A stretch of DNA of 64,000 bases, taken from assembly GCA_031277615.1 (NCBI GenBank), contig JAITMC010000028.1:1-64000 (forward strand), read 5' to 3'. Below are positions 52,535 through 61,111 of this stretch, one piece after another (position 1 is the stretch's first letter; each line of letters begins with the position of its first letter). The notes below the pieces were generated by a model, which made no database searches, was not told where the DNA came from, and worked only from the letters and a program-made list of their open reading frames with translations. The DNA is from Chryseobacterium sp. (GTDB lineage Bacteria; Bacteroidota; Bacteroidia; Flavobacteriales; Weeksellaceae). The position numbers were made by a program, and so were the translations under genes.

Positions 52535-53289
52535 CAATCATTATTTTCAATATTTTCTTCGTGCTGTTTGTAGCTGCCGTGATGGTATACATCAGAAAAT
52601 ACAAACAGCGCAAAAGGGAATATATGAATGAAATTGAGGTGAAAAATGAGATTCACAAGCGTGAACTTCTCGCCACCCAGCTTGAAATCCAGCAGGCTAC
52701 CATGCAGCAGATCGGCCGTGAACTTCATGATAATATAGGACAGAAACTCACGCTTGTCAGTCTGTATACGCAACAGCTTCTGTACGAAAATAAGGTACCG
52801 GAAGTAAGCGAAAGGATCGACCAGGTTTCTCAGATCATCAATCAGTCACTGCAGGATCTCAGAAGTCTTTCAAAAACACTGACTGATGATAACATCAACC
52901 AAAAGGAAATTGTAACTTTGATTCAGGAAGAAGTAGACAATACCAATGCTTTTAAAAGATGCCATATTACTTTTGAGCACAATTTTAATCAGCTTGATCT
53001 CGGTTTTGTCCACAAAAATGTACTTCTTAGAATTACGCAGGAATTTATTCAGAACAGTATAAAACATGCCAACTGTCAGAACATTTTCATCCGTCTGAAT
53101 ACCTCTGAAGATAACCTGTGGGAATTAAGCCTTAAAGATGACGGTATAGGGTTTGACAGTACCCGGACCTCATCCAACGGTATCGGTCTGACCAATATGA
53201 AAAACAGAGCTGCTATTATAGGTGCCGATTTCAGATTTGAAAGTAAAGAGAATTCCGGAACCTCGCTCAACCTTATTTTAAAGAAATAA
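52510..53289 (+). CDS. Histidine kinase, HisKA_3 type
   Basis: 259 residues. One transmembrane helix (about 6-28) is followed by a coiled coil, the HisKA_3 phosphoacceptor GRELHDNIGQKL (His73) and a HATPase domain with NSIKHANCQN and DDGIGFD, ending GIGLTNMKNRA and GTSLNLIL. It has almost no extracytoplasmic part and so probably senses through the upstream 7-helix protein. Response regulator follows after 2 bp. Confidence 0.92.
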   Translation: MGKTELIITIIIFNIFFVLFVAAVMVYIRKYKQRKREYMNEIEVKNEIHKRELLATQLEIQQATMQQIGRELHDNIGQKLTLVSLYTQQLLYENKVPEVSERIDQVSQIINQSLQDLRSLSKTLTDDNINQKEIVTLIQEEVDNTNAFKRCHITFEHNFNQLDLGFVHKNVLLRITQEFIQNSIKHANCQNIFIRLNTSEDNLWELSLKDDGIGFDSTRTSSNGIGLTNMKNRAAIIGADFRFESKENSGTSLNLILKK

Positions 53290-53291
53290 TC

Positions 53292-53933
53292 ATGAAAAAA
53301 ACAATAGTAATCGTTGACGACCACGTTCTTATTGCGAAAGCGCTGGAAGGAATCATTGGCAACTTCAGGGAGTTTGAAGTCATATATGGATGTGAAAACG
53401 GGAAAGACCTTATTCAGAAACTGGAAAGCAACAGCAAGGTTCCGGATATCATTCTTTTAGACATCAGCATGCCGATCATGGACGGCTTTGAAACCGCTGC
53501 TTGGCTTACCGAAAACCATCCCGACATCAAGGTAATGGCATTAAGCATGCAGGGTGACGACAACAGTGTGATTAAAATGATCCGAAACGGAGCCAAAGGA
53601 TATTTACTGAAAAATACCCATCCTAAAGATCTGGAAACAGCACTCACCAAGCTGAACAGCGATGGTTTTTTCTATCCGGAATGGGCTTCAAAGATTATTT
53701 TTTCCAATATGGGCAAAGAAAAAGAAGCGGAAAACTCGGTAAGGATTTCAGACCGTGAAAAGGAATTTCTGAAATATACCGTCACTGAGCTCAGTTATAA
53801 AGAAATTGCAGATAAAATGTGCTGCAGTCCGAGAACGGTAGAAAGCTACCGCGATCAGCTGTGTGACAAACTGGAATTGAAAACCAGAGTAGGCCTTGCT
53901 GTTTTTGCTATTAAAAACGGCTTTGCCAATTAA
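53292..53933 (+). CDS. Response regulator, NarL/LuxR type
   Basis: 213 residues. The receiver (1-120) has the phosphoacceptor Asp57 in IILLDISMP; the C-terminal LuxR helix-turn-helix has ELSYKEIADKMCCSPRTVESYRDQL. Pairs with the HisKA_3 kinase immediately upstream. The regulated genes are not known; the adjacent M43 protease genes are candidates because of proximity only. Confidence 0.94.
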   Translation: MKKTIVIVDDHVLIAKALEGIIGNFREFEVIYGCENGKDLIQKLESNSKVPDIILLDISMPIMDGFETAAWLTENHPDIKVMALSMQGDDNSVIKMIRNGAKGYLLKNTHPKDLETALTKLNSDGFFYPEWASKIIFSNMGKEKEAENSVRISDREKEFLKYTVTELSYKEIADKMCCSPRTVESYRDQLCDKLELKTRVGLAVFAIKNGFAN

Positions 53934-54136
53934 CTATAAAAAATAAAATTCGGAAAAATTTACTCATTTTTTTATCACATCAACTATATTTCACTATATA
54001 AAGATAAATTTTAAATGAAAATATTTTGTTATGACTATTGAAAATATATTATAATCAATAAAATATACAAATACTTAAATAAACATCAATAAACAAAGCA
54101 ATATTATGCAACATATATAAATAAATGTAAATTTAT

Positions 54137-54168
54137 TTTGCATATTAATTTTTAATAATATAATTTAG
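54137..54168 (+). promoter_or_regulatory. Predicted promoter of the second M43 gene
   Basis: TTTG (54137-54140) and TAATTTAG (54161-54168) are separated by 20 nt, close to the -33/-7 layout. It lies in an AT-rich 261-bp gap after the response regulator gene; the start codon is at 54195. Confidence 0.4.
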
Positions 54169-54194
54169 CTGAACCAACCATCTAAAAATATATT

Positions 54195-55193
54195 ATGAAA
54201 AAAGTTCTTATAGGAGCCGGAATATTCTTTCTGGCCTCCTGCAGCAGCGACATGAATTCAACGAGTGAATCTCCGGAGGCGGAGGCTCCGGCCACGCAGA
54301 CTGCCAGTAAAAGAGTATGCCCTTCCGATCTGATGAGAGAGGAAATTTTAAGCAGAGATCCCGAAGCACGTGCAAGAGTTAACGCTATTGAAAAGTACAC
54401 AGAAAACCGTATTAATGAAATTAAGGTAGGCAAAGTACTAGCCGACGGCACCGTGGAAATCCCTGTTGTTTTCAATGTAGTGTATAAAACAACTGCTGAA
54501 AATGTTTCCGATGCAAGACTGCAGTCTCAGATTGATGTCCTGAACAGAGATTACGGAGGCACCAACTCCGATGTTAACAATACTCCAGCAGAATTTGCTT
54601 CAGTAAAAGCCGGAGACACTAAGATCCGTTTCAGACTTGCTAAAACAGTAAGAAAACAAAGTAATACAACTCTTTGGGATCCGGATCAGAATAAAATGAA
54701 AGCAGCGAGCACAGGGATCGCAGCCACCTCCCCCGACAACTATCTTAATATATGGATCGTTAATAAAATGACTGACGGCACACTTGGCTACGCTTACTAT
54801 CCGGGAACCATCACTTCATCTCTGGATGGTGTGGTAATTGCAGCTCCTTATATCGGAACCGGCTCAGGAACTTCTGCTCCTTTTAATCTGGGCAGAACCG
54901 CTACTCACGAAGTGGGACATTACCTGAATCTTCCACATCTTTGGGGATCTACCAATGCAGGCTGTCAGACCGATTATTCCAACGATACTCCTCTTTCCCC
55001 AGGCCCGAACTTCGGTGTTCCGTCCTATCCACTTAACCGCTCATGCGGCGGGGTAAGCCGCTCTCAAATGTTCATGAATTATATGGATTATTCTGATGAT
55101 GTATCTCTGTATATGTTCACCACCAACCAAAAACAGAGAATGCAGGCTGTTGTGGCTGCTTCGGGGCCAAGATCGGGATTAAGACTGTATTAA
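54195..55193 (+). CDS. M43 family zinc metalloprotease, lipoprotein
   Basis: 332 residues, very similar to the following paralogue. Lipobox FLASC, zinc site HEVGHYLNLPHLWG and Met-turn FMNYMDYSDD. The first 68 bases of the coding region are identical to those of the next gene (55599), while later parts have diverged, which points to recent duplication or gene conversion. Three paralogues in a row suggest a dosage or specificity role. Confidence 0.93.
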   Translation: MKKVLIGAGIFFLASCSSDMNSTSESPEAEAPATQTASKRVCPSDLMREEILSRDPEARARVNAIEKYTENRINEIKVGKVLADGTVEIPVVFNVVYKTTAENVSDARLQSQIDVLNRDYGGTNSDVNNTPAEFASVKAGDTKIRFRLAKTVRKQSNTTLWDPDQNKMKAASTGIAATSPDNYLNIWIVNKMTDGTLGYAYYPGTITSSLDGVVIAAPYIGTGSGTSAPFNLGRTATHEVGHYLNLPHLWGSTNAGCQTDYSNDTPLSPGPNFGVPSYPLNRSCGGVSRSQMFMNYMDYSDDVSLYMFTTNQKQRMQAVVAASGPRSGLRLY

Positions 55194-55598
55194 ACATTAC
55201 AGTAGATCAAAAGAATTCACTTCTTGCTCTCCACACAAAAGTTTAAACAATTTTTTTATAAGAAAGGGTTCTGTACTGCACAGAACCCTTTCTCTTTTAC
55301 CTTAATTTTATCTTTCACCTGGAGTGGCAAAGCCATTCAAATCGCATGCAATTATACAGACTAATATCCAGATCAAAAACTAAATTGCCAAGAACCATTT
55401 AATAATATAATATTAATCAGAGTAACTTCTTTAATTACAATTAAAAAATTAATCAAAAACAAGAAAATAAAATATTTATTAAATAAAACTCATATAAAAA
55501 ATCAAAATATAGAGAAAAATATAACAAATATCAATTTTCACTTGTATTTTGATTTTCCACCCTATAATTTCGTCTTCCTAATCACATACCAATATATT
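55194..55598. other. AT-rich region between second and third M43 genes
   Basis: 405 bp. It contains the terminator of the second M43 gene (55261-55293) and a very AT-rich stretch with the promoter of the third gene, probably near TATAATTTCG at 55563. No ORF is supported. Confidence 0.55.
55261..55293 (+). terminator. Terminator of the second M43 gene
   Basis: AGAAAGGGTTCTGT and ACAGAACCCTTTCT form a perfect 14-bp stem around a 5-nt loop, followed by CTTTTAC. Confidence 0.85.
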
Positions 55599-56594
55599 AT
55601 GAAAAAAGTTCTTATAGGAGCCGGAATATTCTTTCTGGCCTCCTGCAGCAGCGACATGAATTCAACAAACGAATCTCCGGAAGCAGAAGCCCCAGTCACT
55701 CAGACCGCCAATAAAAGAGTATGTCCTTCGGATCTGATGAGGGAGAAAATTTTAAGCAAAAATCCTGAAGCACGGGCAAGGGTAAATGCTATTGAAAAAA
55801 ATACAGCAGACTATATCAATAATATAAAGCTGGGCAAAGTATTAGCCGATGGCACCGTGGAAATCCCTGTTGTGTTTAATGTAATATACAAAACAACCAC
55901 TGAAAATGTTTCTGATGCAAGACTTCAATCTCAAATTGATGTCCTGAACAAAGATTTTGGAGGAACCAATTCAGATGTCAATAATACTCCTGCGGAATTT
56001 GCATCTGTAAAAGCAGGTGATACAAAGATCCGCTTCAGACTGGCAAAAGTGAACAGAAAGCAGAGCAACACTACCCAATGGAATCCTGATTATGAATACA
56101 TGAAATCTGCAACAAAGGGCATTGTTGCCACTTCCCCTGAAAATTATCTGAATATATGGGTTGTCAATAAAATGAGCGGAGGTACTCTTGGATATGCCTA
56201 TTACCCGGGGACTGCCCCCAATCCATCATGGGACGGAGTTGTCATTGCAGCACCTTATATAGGAACAGGCTCAGGAACAGAATATCCTTTCAATCTAGGC
56301 AGAACAGCCACTCATGAAGTGGGACATTACCTGAATCTCCCACATCTTTGGGGAAATTATGGATGCGAAACAGATTTTTCTGATGACACTCCACTTTCGC
56401 CGGGACCTAATTCAGGTGTTCCGTCTTACCCTCTTTACCGTGCATGTGGCGGCGTAAGTCGTTCTCAGATTTTTATGAATTATATGGATTATTCTGATGA
56501 CAGATCTCTGTATATGTTTACGCAGAACCAAAAGCAGAGAATGCAGGCGGTGGTAGCAGCATCCGGGCCGAGAGCGGGCTTAAGAATTAATTAA
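55599..56594 (+). CDS. M43 family zinc metalloprotease, lipoprotein
   Basis: 331 residues from the ATG at 55599 (MKKVLIGAGIFFLASC). An in-frame start at 55542 would add 19 residues before the signal sequence and is rejected. Lipobox FLASC, zinc site HEVGHYLNLPHLWG, Met-turn FMNYMDYSDD. Paralogue of the upstream gene. Confidence 0.93.
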   Translation: MKKVLIGAGIFFLASCSSDMNSTNESPEAEAPVTQTANKRVCPSDLMREKILSKNPEARARVNAIEKNTADYINNIKLGKVLADGTVEIPVVFNVIYKTTTENVSDARLQSQIDVLNKDFGGTNSDVNNTPAEFASVKAGDTKIRFRLAKVNRKQSNTTQWNPDYEYMKSATKGIVATSPENYLNIWVVNKMSGGTLGYAYYPGTAPNPSWDGVVIAAPYIGTGSGTEYPFNLGRTATHEVGHYLNLPHLWGNYGCETDFSDDTPLSPGPNSGVPSYPLYRACGGVSRSQIFMNYMDYSDDRSLYMFTQNQKQRMQAVVAASGPRAGLRIN

Positions 56595-56614
56595 TATCAC
56601 TAATTTTCCAATAA

Positions 56615-56643
56615 AAAAGCCTGAATTTATCGTTCAGGCTTTT
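56615..56643. terminator. Bidirectional terminator between M43 and M1 genes
   Basis: AAAAGCCTGAA and TTCAGGCTTTT form an 11-bp stem with a 7-nt loop between convergent genes. Confidence 0.85.
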
Positions 56644-56646
56644 AAT

Positions 56647-58509
56647 TTATAAAGATTTTGTATTGTTTTCAGGGGTGTAATCCATAAAGAGATCACCGTC
56701 TAAAGTAACCGATTTCACTTTCTTTTTAATAGGAACCGTAAGCTCTGCCTGTTTTTGATTTTTCTCCCATAAAGCCGGTGAGAAATGAAGTTTCTCAACA
56801 CTTCCGTCTTCATAATTAAGAACAGCATCAAAAGGAATGGCAAAACCGCCTACGTTATCTACATTAATGGTAAGGAGGTCGTTAAGTTGCGTGGTACCTG
56901 CAATTTTCAGATCAATATAATGATTGGTATAAAACCAGTTATTAAAGAACCAGTTTAAATTTTTACCGGAACCTGTACTCATGGAATTGAAATAATCCCA
57001 CGGAACCGGATGCTTCCCACTCCAGTTATTCATATAATGATGTAAAGCCTTTTTGAAAAGCTCATCACCGAGATAGTCTTTCAGGGCAAGATAAGAAAGG
57101 GATGCCTTTACGTATGAATTATTACCATAACCGGCACCGCTTACCTGCGTACTCATACTGATGATAGGCTGATCCTGTTCTGCGGATGGATCATTGATCC
57201 ATTTTTTTACTCTGAAGTTTTTATAAAACTCCTTTGCCGCTGCTTCACCATTTTCATCAATACCGATCAGGTATTCCAGGGTGGTAGCCCAACCTTCATC
57301 CATAAAAGCGTAACGCGTTTCGTTGATGCCCATATAGAAAGGGAAATACGTATGCGCAATTTCGTGATCTGCCGTCAGTCTTGCATCCTGAAAATTATCA
57401 GGAATACTGCTGTCATTGATCATCATTGGATATTCCATATCGGCATACCCCTGAATGGCAGTCATTACGTTATAGGGATATTCCACTCCCGGCCAGTTTT
57501 TGGAGAACCAATCAAGACTATAGCGCATCCAGCCGACATACTGTTCAAAGTCTTTGGCTCCGGATTTGTATCCCGCCTGAACACTGGCCCTCTTGGTTTT
57601 CAGCTGTACACTTGCCGCATCCCAAACGTAATGGTTGCTTAAGGCAAAACAGAAATCGGTGATATGACTGGCTTTAAATTTCCAGACATTCCATTTATTG
57701 GCTTTGGTTACTTTTCCGGATCTCATTTCCTGCTCGGAAGCAATCCGGATTACTTTATCGCTTTTGAGGGAAGCTTTATATCTTTTTAAATATTCAGGCT
57801 GAAGGACCGCATCCGGATTCAGGAAATCTCCGGTCGCCCAAACCACGTAATTTTTAGGCGCTGTAATCGTGAAACTGTAATCGTTGAAATCATTATAAAA
57901 CTCCTGTCTGTCGGAATGAGGCAGCATATCCCAGCCGTTGTAATCATCATACACAGAAATCCTCGGGAAAGAATACGCCACATAAAAGGTTTCAGGGTCA
58001 ATCTGCCCTTCCCTTCCGCTCTGTGCGGAAAGCGGATATTCCCACTCAATCTTCACTTCTGCTTTGGCTCCTGCTTTAAGCGCAGTATTCAGTTTTACTT
58101 TTTCAACTGTTCCCCAATCGTCACTGTCGATATTATATTTTTCACCATTCACGATGAAAGATTTGATATGAAGTCCTGAGGATAAAAAATCTTTTGATAC
58201 AAAACCGGACCTTGGAGACTGGGGCTTATGAAGATTGTTCACAAATCTTATCGCCAGTTCGTTCAGCTGATCAGGGCTGTTGTTACTGTATACAATCGTT
58301 TCTTTTCCTGAAACTGTTTTTGTAGCGGCATCCACCTTCACGTCCACATTATACACTCCTTTATTCTGCCAGTAATTTTTACCGGGAGCTCCGGAAATAT
58401 CCCGGGTTCCTTTTTCATAAGCCTTCTTAATGTTTCTCGGCATATACAATTCCTGAGCAGAGTACTGCATTGAAGCTATAACAGTGAGGGCAAAAAGAAA
58501 TCGTTTCAT
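56647..58509 (-). CDS. M1 family metallopeptidase, secreted
   Basis: 620 residues with a signal peptide (1-19, SMQYSAQ). The zinc site is HEIAHTYFPFYMG followed, 18 residues on, by the third ligand Glu in DEGWATTLEYL; the M1 N-terminal beta domain lies before residue about 250. It is an aminopeptidase or leukotriene-hydrolase-like enzyme of the envelope. The C-terminal region (about 545-620) is beta-rich and has no T9SS sorting signature. Single gene with convergent terminator. Confidence 0.93.
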   Translation of the reverse strand: MKRFLFALTVIASMQYSAQELYMPRNIKKAYEKGTRDISGAPGKNYWQNKGVYNVDVKVDAATKTVSGKETIVYSNNSPDQLNELAIRFVNNLHKPQSPRSGFVSKDFLSSGLHIKSFIVNGEKYNIDSDDWGTVEKVKLNTALKAGAKAEVKIEWEYPLSAQSGREGQIDPETFYVAYSFPRISVYDDYNGWDMLPHSDRQEFYNDFNDYSFTITAPKNYVVWATGDFLNPDAVLQPEYLKRYKASLKSDKVIRIASEQEMRSGKVTKANKWNVWKFKASHITDFCFALSNHYVWDAASVQLKTKRASVQAGYKSGAKDFEQYVGWMRYSLDWFSKNWPGVEYPYNVMTAIQGYADMEYPMMINDSSIPDNFQDARLTADHEIAHTYFPFYMGINETRYAFMDEGWATTLEYLIGIDENGEAAAKEFYKNFRVKKWINDPSAEQDQPIISMSTQVSGAGYGNNSYVKASLSYLALKDYLGDELFKKALHHYMNNWSGKHPVPWDYFNSMSTGSGKNLNWFFNNWFYTNHYIDLKIAGTTQLNDLLTINVDNVGGFAIPFDAVLNYEDGSVEKLHFSPALWEKNQKQAELTVPIKKKVKSVTLDGDLFMDYTPENNTKSL

Positions 58510-58625
58510 ATCTCCAATTTTTAAAAATTGGTATCAAAATTAGCGAAAATGTAAACACCGATCACTAATTTTAATTTTTCTTTGTCATAATGTTTTATGG
58601 TTATTAGTTTTTACCCCAAAACAAT

Positions 58626-60995
58626 TTACAATCTGCCCTGTTCATCTGTTTTCTTTATACTTCTGGCATTTTTCACCGATTGATTTCCGAAATTATATTT
58701 TAAAGAAAGCGTAAATCCCTGTGTATCTGGATAATCAAGAAAGTAATTATCCTGATTGGCATATTTCGTACTGACTTTCTGCCCCATTGTCCGGAAGATA
58801 TCATTGTATACGAATGAAGCCTCCAGCTTTTTATTAAAAAATTTACGGTTCATCACAAAATAGGCAGACCACGCCCCAGAAATCCTGAAAGTCCCCTGTA
58901 CCCCCGGAGAATAATACCGGTGGCCGGCCTCTACTTTCCAATCGCTGTTTTTATCTAATGTAAAGCTTGTTGAAATATTGGAGACCCAGTTCCATACTGC
59001 ATTCCTGTACAGCTGCCCGTCGATTCCTTTGAAATAATTCTCATTATGTTCCAGATCCTGGGACAAAACCAAATTCCACCATGGCTTAATCTGGAAATTT
59101 TTGTAAACACTGATCCCGTAAGCCTGATCCTTCTCAATATTGGTGAAATAATAGATCACCTGATTGGTACTGGGTTCCTGAAATGAGATTTCCATAGACG
59201 GATAAAGCTCTTTCCGGTAATAAAGTTCTGCATTCCAGCCTTTCCAGGAGTAGGTAAGATTCAGGTTATGTATAATCGTAGCTTTCATTTTCGGATCTCC
59301 CTGGTAATAGGAAAACAGATTGTAATAGGATTTGGCAGGATTCAGCCATGAATAATACGGCCTGCTGATCCTTTTCCCGTAAGAAAATCCGAATTCATGT
59401 TTGCTGTCTGTGGTATACTGAGCGAAAAAAGTAGGAAACAGGCTCCAGTAATTATTTTTATTCTCTTCATAAGGTTCAGAAACAACACCTTCAAGATCTG
59501 TCATTTCCGCACGGAGCCCGCCTTTAAAATTCCATTTTCCGAGGTTGTAGGCTAATGAAGAATACAGGGCAAAATTATGTTCCTTATAATCAAAAAGGCT
59601 GCTTTTTTCAGGCCGGTGTTCCAGGTTTCCGTTTCCATTGTCCGAAAAATCCAATCCGCTTAGTGTTTTTACAAAACTGTATTTCACCCCCGATTCCAGC
59701 TCCAGCTTATCTCCTTTCCACTGATAATCTGCCTGGGTGGAATATAGCTTTACATCTGTTTTGTTCTGCGTTAAAAAATTATCGTTTCGCGGTGGCTGGC
59801 CTGCAAAATTCAGTTCGGTCATTACATTCTGGTATTTATCTCCGTTGTTTCCGGTAAAATAACTGATCCAGGAAATGCTGCTTTTCTTATTAAACTTCCT
59901 GTCTGCCTGGAAACTCAGGGAATTGTTACTGGAACGTGAATGATGATCATTAATCGTTGTATAATTAGATTCAATAGTATTCTCACTGTTATAGATGAGG
60001 GTAGGTACATGATAGGTACCGAAAGATTTCGGGGAAAAATATCCGGAATAGTTCAGGCTGAGCGTGGTAAGGCTGTCGATTTCATATTCAGCATTGAAGT
60101 TCACGGTATTCTGGGCATAATTTTTATCCTTACGGTTCATAGTGCTTATCCACCGCGTCTGGCTTTCCTGGTAGTTCACATAATCTGTTCCTTCCCGGTA
60201 AAAGGTTCCCATTCCTCTGTAATAGCTTCCCATGAGAGAAAGCTTGTCTTTCTTATAATATTGTGAAAGCCCGACATTTCCTTTTGCATACTGCGTTTGC
60301 ACATATTTGGAAGAAAGAATCCCCCGATAGCCCTCGATCTTATTTTTCTTCATAACAATATTCAGCACGGCACTCCCGGAAGCTTCGTATTTTGCCGGCG
60401 GATTGGTAATGACCTCCACAGATTTCATCTCACTTCCCTGTGTATTTTCAAGAAGGTTTTTAAGCTCATCCCCGGACAGCATTACTTTTTTATCATTGAT
60501 GGTCACCAGGATGGCGGTGCTTCCTTTTACCGTAAGAACATCATTATTAACAACTACATTCGGAGTCTTTTTAAGAATTTCCCATGCATTCAGTGAAGAA
60601 ATATTGCTGTTTTCCACATTAAACTCCAGACGGTCTACTTTTCTGATCACCTGTGGCTTTTGTTTCGTCATCACCACTCCTTCTATCTCCTGTGTGTTTT
60701 TCTTTAATATAATTTTCAGAGGATTATCATTTTTTAAAGCAACGGTTTGTTCAAATGGAGCATATTCAGCTTTTTTAACTGCCAGCTTCACCGAATCCCC
60801 GGGAATTCCTTCCAGAATAAAATGACCTCCGGCATCAGATTTCACGGTTTTAAGCAGTTCATTTTTGGTATTAAATACCTGTATTTCCGCTGCGGGAATT
60901 TTACCGTTTTCCGTATCTGTCAGCACTCCCTCTGTTTTCTGCAGCTGGGCAGAGAACATCAACGGGAAAAACAGAATAAGAAAAATTTTATACAT
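58626..60995 (-). CDS. Outer-membrane beta-barrel family protein (TonB-receptor-like)
   Basis: 789 residues from the ATG at 60995 (MYKIFLILFFPLMFSAQ, signal peptide); the frame is open to 61052 but without a signal peptide there. Residues about 20-100 are a carboxypeptidase regulatory-like domain, followed by a plug-like region (VEGVVMTKQKP, SVEVITNPPAKYEASG) and a 14-22-strand barrel ending in FTLSLKYNFG. This is the outer-membrane beta-barrel protein group (PF14905 type) that often lies divergent to a two-component system, as here. No TonB-box sequence is clear. Confidence 0.88.
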   Translation of the reverse strand: MYKIFLILFFPLMFSAQLQKTEGVLTDTENGKIPAAEIQVFNTKNELLKTVKSDAGGHFILEGIPGDSVKLAVKKAEYAPFEQTVALKNDNPLKIILKKNTQEIEGVVMTKQKPQVIRKVDRLEFNVENSNISSLNAWEILKKTPNVVVNNDVLTVKGSTAILVTINDKKVMLSGDELKNLLENTQGSEMKSVEVITNPPAKYEASGSAVLNIVMKKNKIEGYRGILSSKYVQTQYAKGNVGLSQYYKKDKLSLMGSYYRGMGTFYREGTDYVNYQESQTRWISTMNRKDKNYAQNTVNFNAEYEIDSLTTLSLNYSGYFSPKSFGTYHVPTLIYNSENTIESNYTTINDHHSRSSNNSLSFQADRKFNKKSSISWISYFTGNNGDKYQNVMTELNFAGQPPRNDNFLTQNKTDVKLYSTQADYQWKGDKLELESGVKYSFVKTLSGLDFSDNGNGNLEHRPEKSSLFDYKEHNFALYSSLAYNLGKWNFKGGLRAEMTDLEGVVSEPYEENKNNYWSLFPTFFAQYTTDSKHEFGFSYGKRISRPYYSWLNPAKSYYNLFSYYQGDPKMKATIIHNLNLTYSWKGWNAELYYRKELYPSMEISFQEPSTNQVIYYFTNIEKDQAYGISVYKNFQIKPWWNLVLSQDLEHNENYFKGIDGQLYRNAVWNWVSNISTSFTLDKNSDWKVEAGHRYYSPGVQGTFRISGAWSAYFVMNRKFFNKKLEASFVYNDIFRTMGQKVSTKYANQDNYFLDYPDTQGFTLSLKYNFGNQSVKNARSIKKTDEQGRL

Positions 60996-61043
60996 ATCAT
61001 TAGTTTTTATGATACAAAAGTCAGTATTCACGCAGAGAAATTC

Positions 61044-61072
61044 GGTTAACAAAAGGTTAACGCCAGGTTAAT
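61044..61072 (+). promoter_or_regulatory. Three direct repeats GGTTAA[C/T], 11-bp period
   Basis: GGTTAAC at 61044-61050, GGTTAAC at 61055-61061 and GGTTAAT at 61066-61072; starts are exactly 11 bp apart. A partial fourth copy, TGTTAGG (61076-61082), follows. Eleven-base spacing places OmpR-type regulators on one face of DNA, and the operon downstream encodes such a regulator. Confidence 0.72.
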
Positions 61073-61098
61073 GGCTGTTAGGGAAAAGTCTAAAGTTT

Positions 61099-61106
61099 TA
61101 TCTTTG
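61099..61106 (+). promoter_or_regulatory. -7 element of the kinase gene promoter
   Basis: TATCTTTG fits the -7 element TAnnTTTG exactly. It lies only 5 bp before the start codon at 61112, so transcription from it would be nearly leaderless. No TTTG at -33 is seen at the expected place, as is usual in activator-dependent promoters; the repeats above lie there instead. Confidence 0.45.
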
Positions 61107-61111
61107 CTGTG

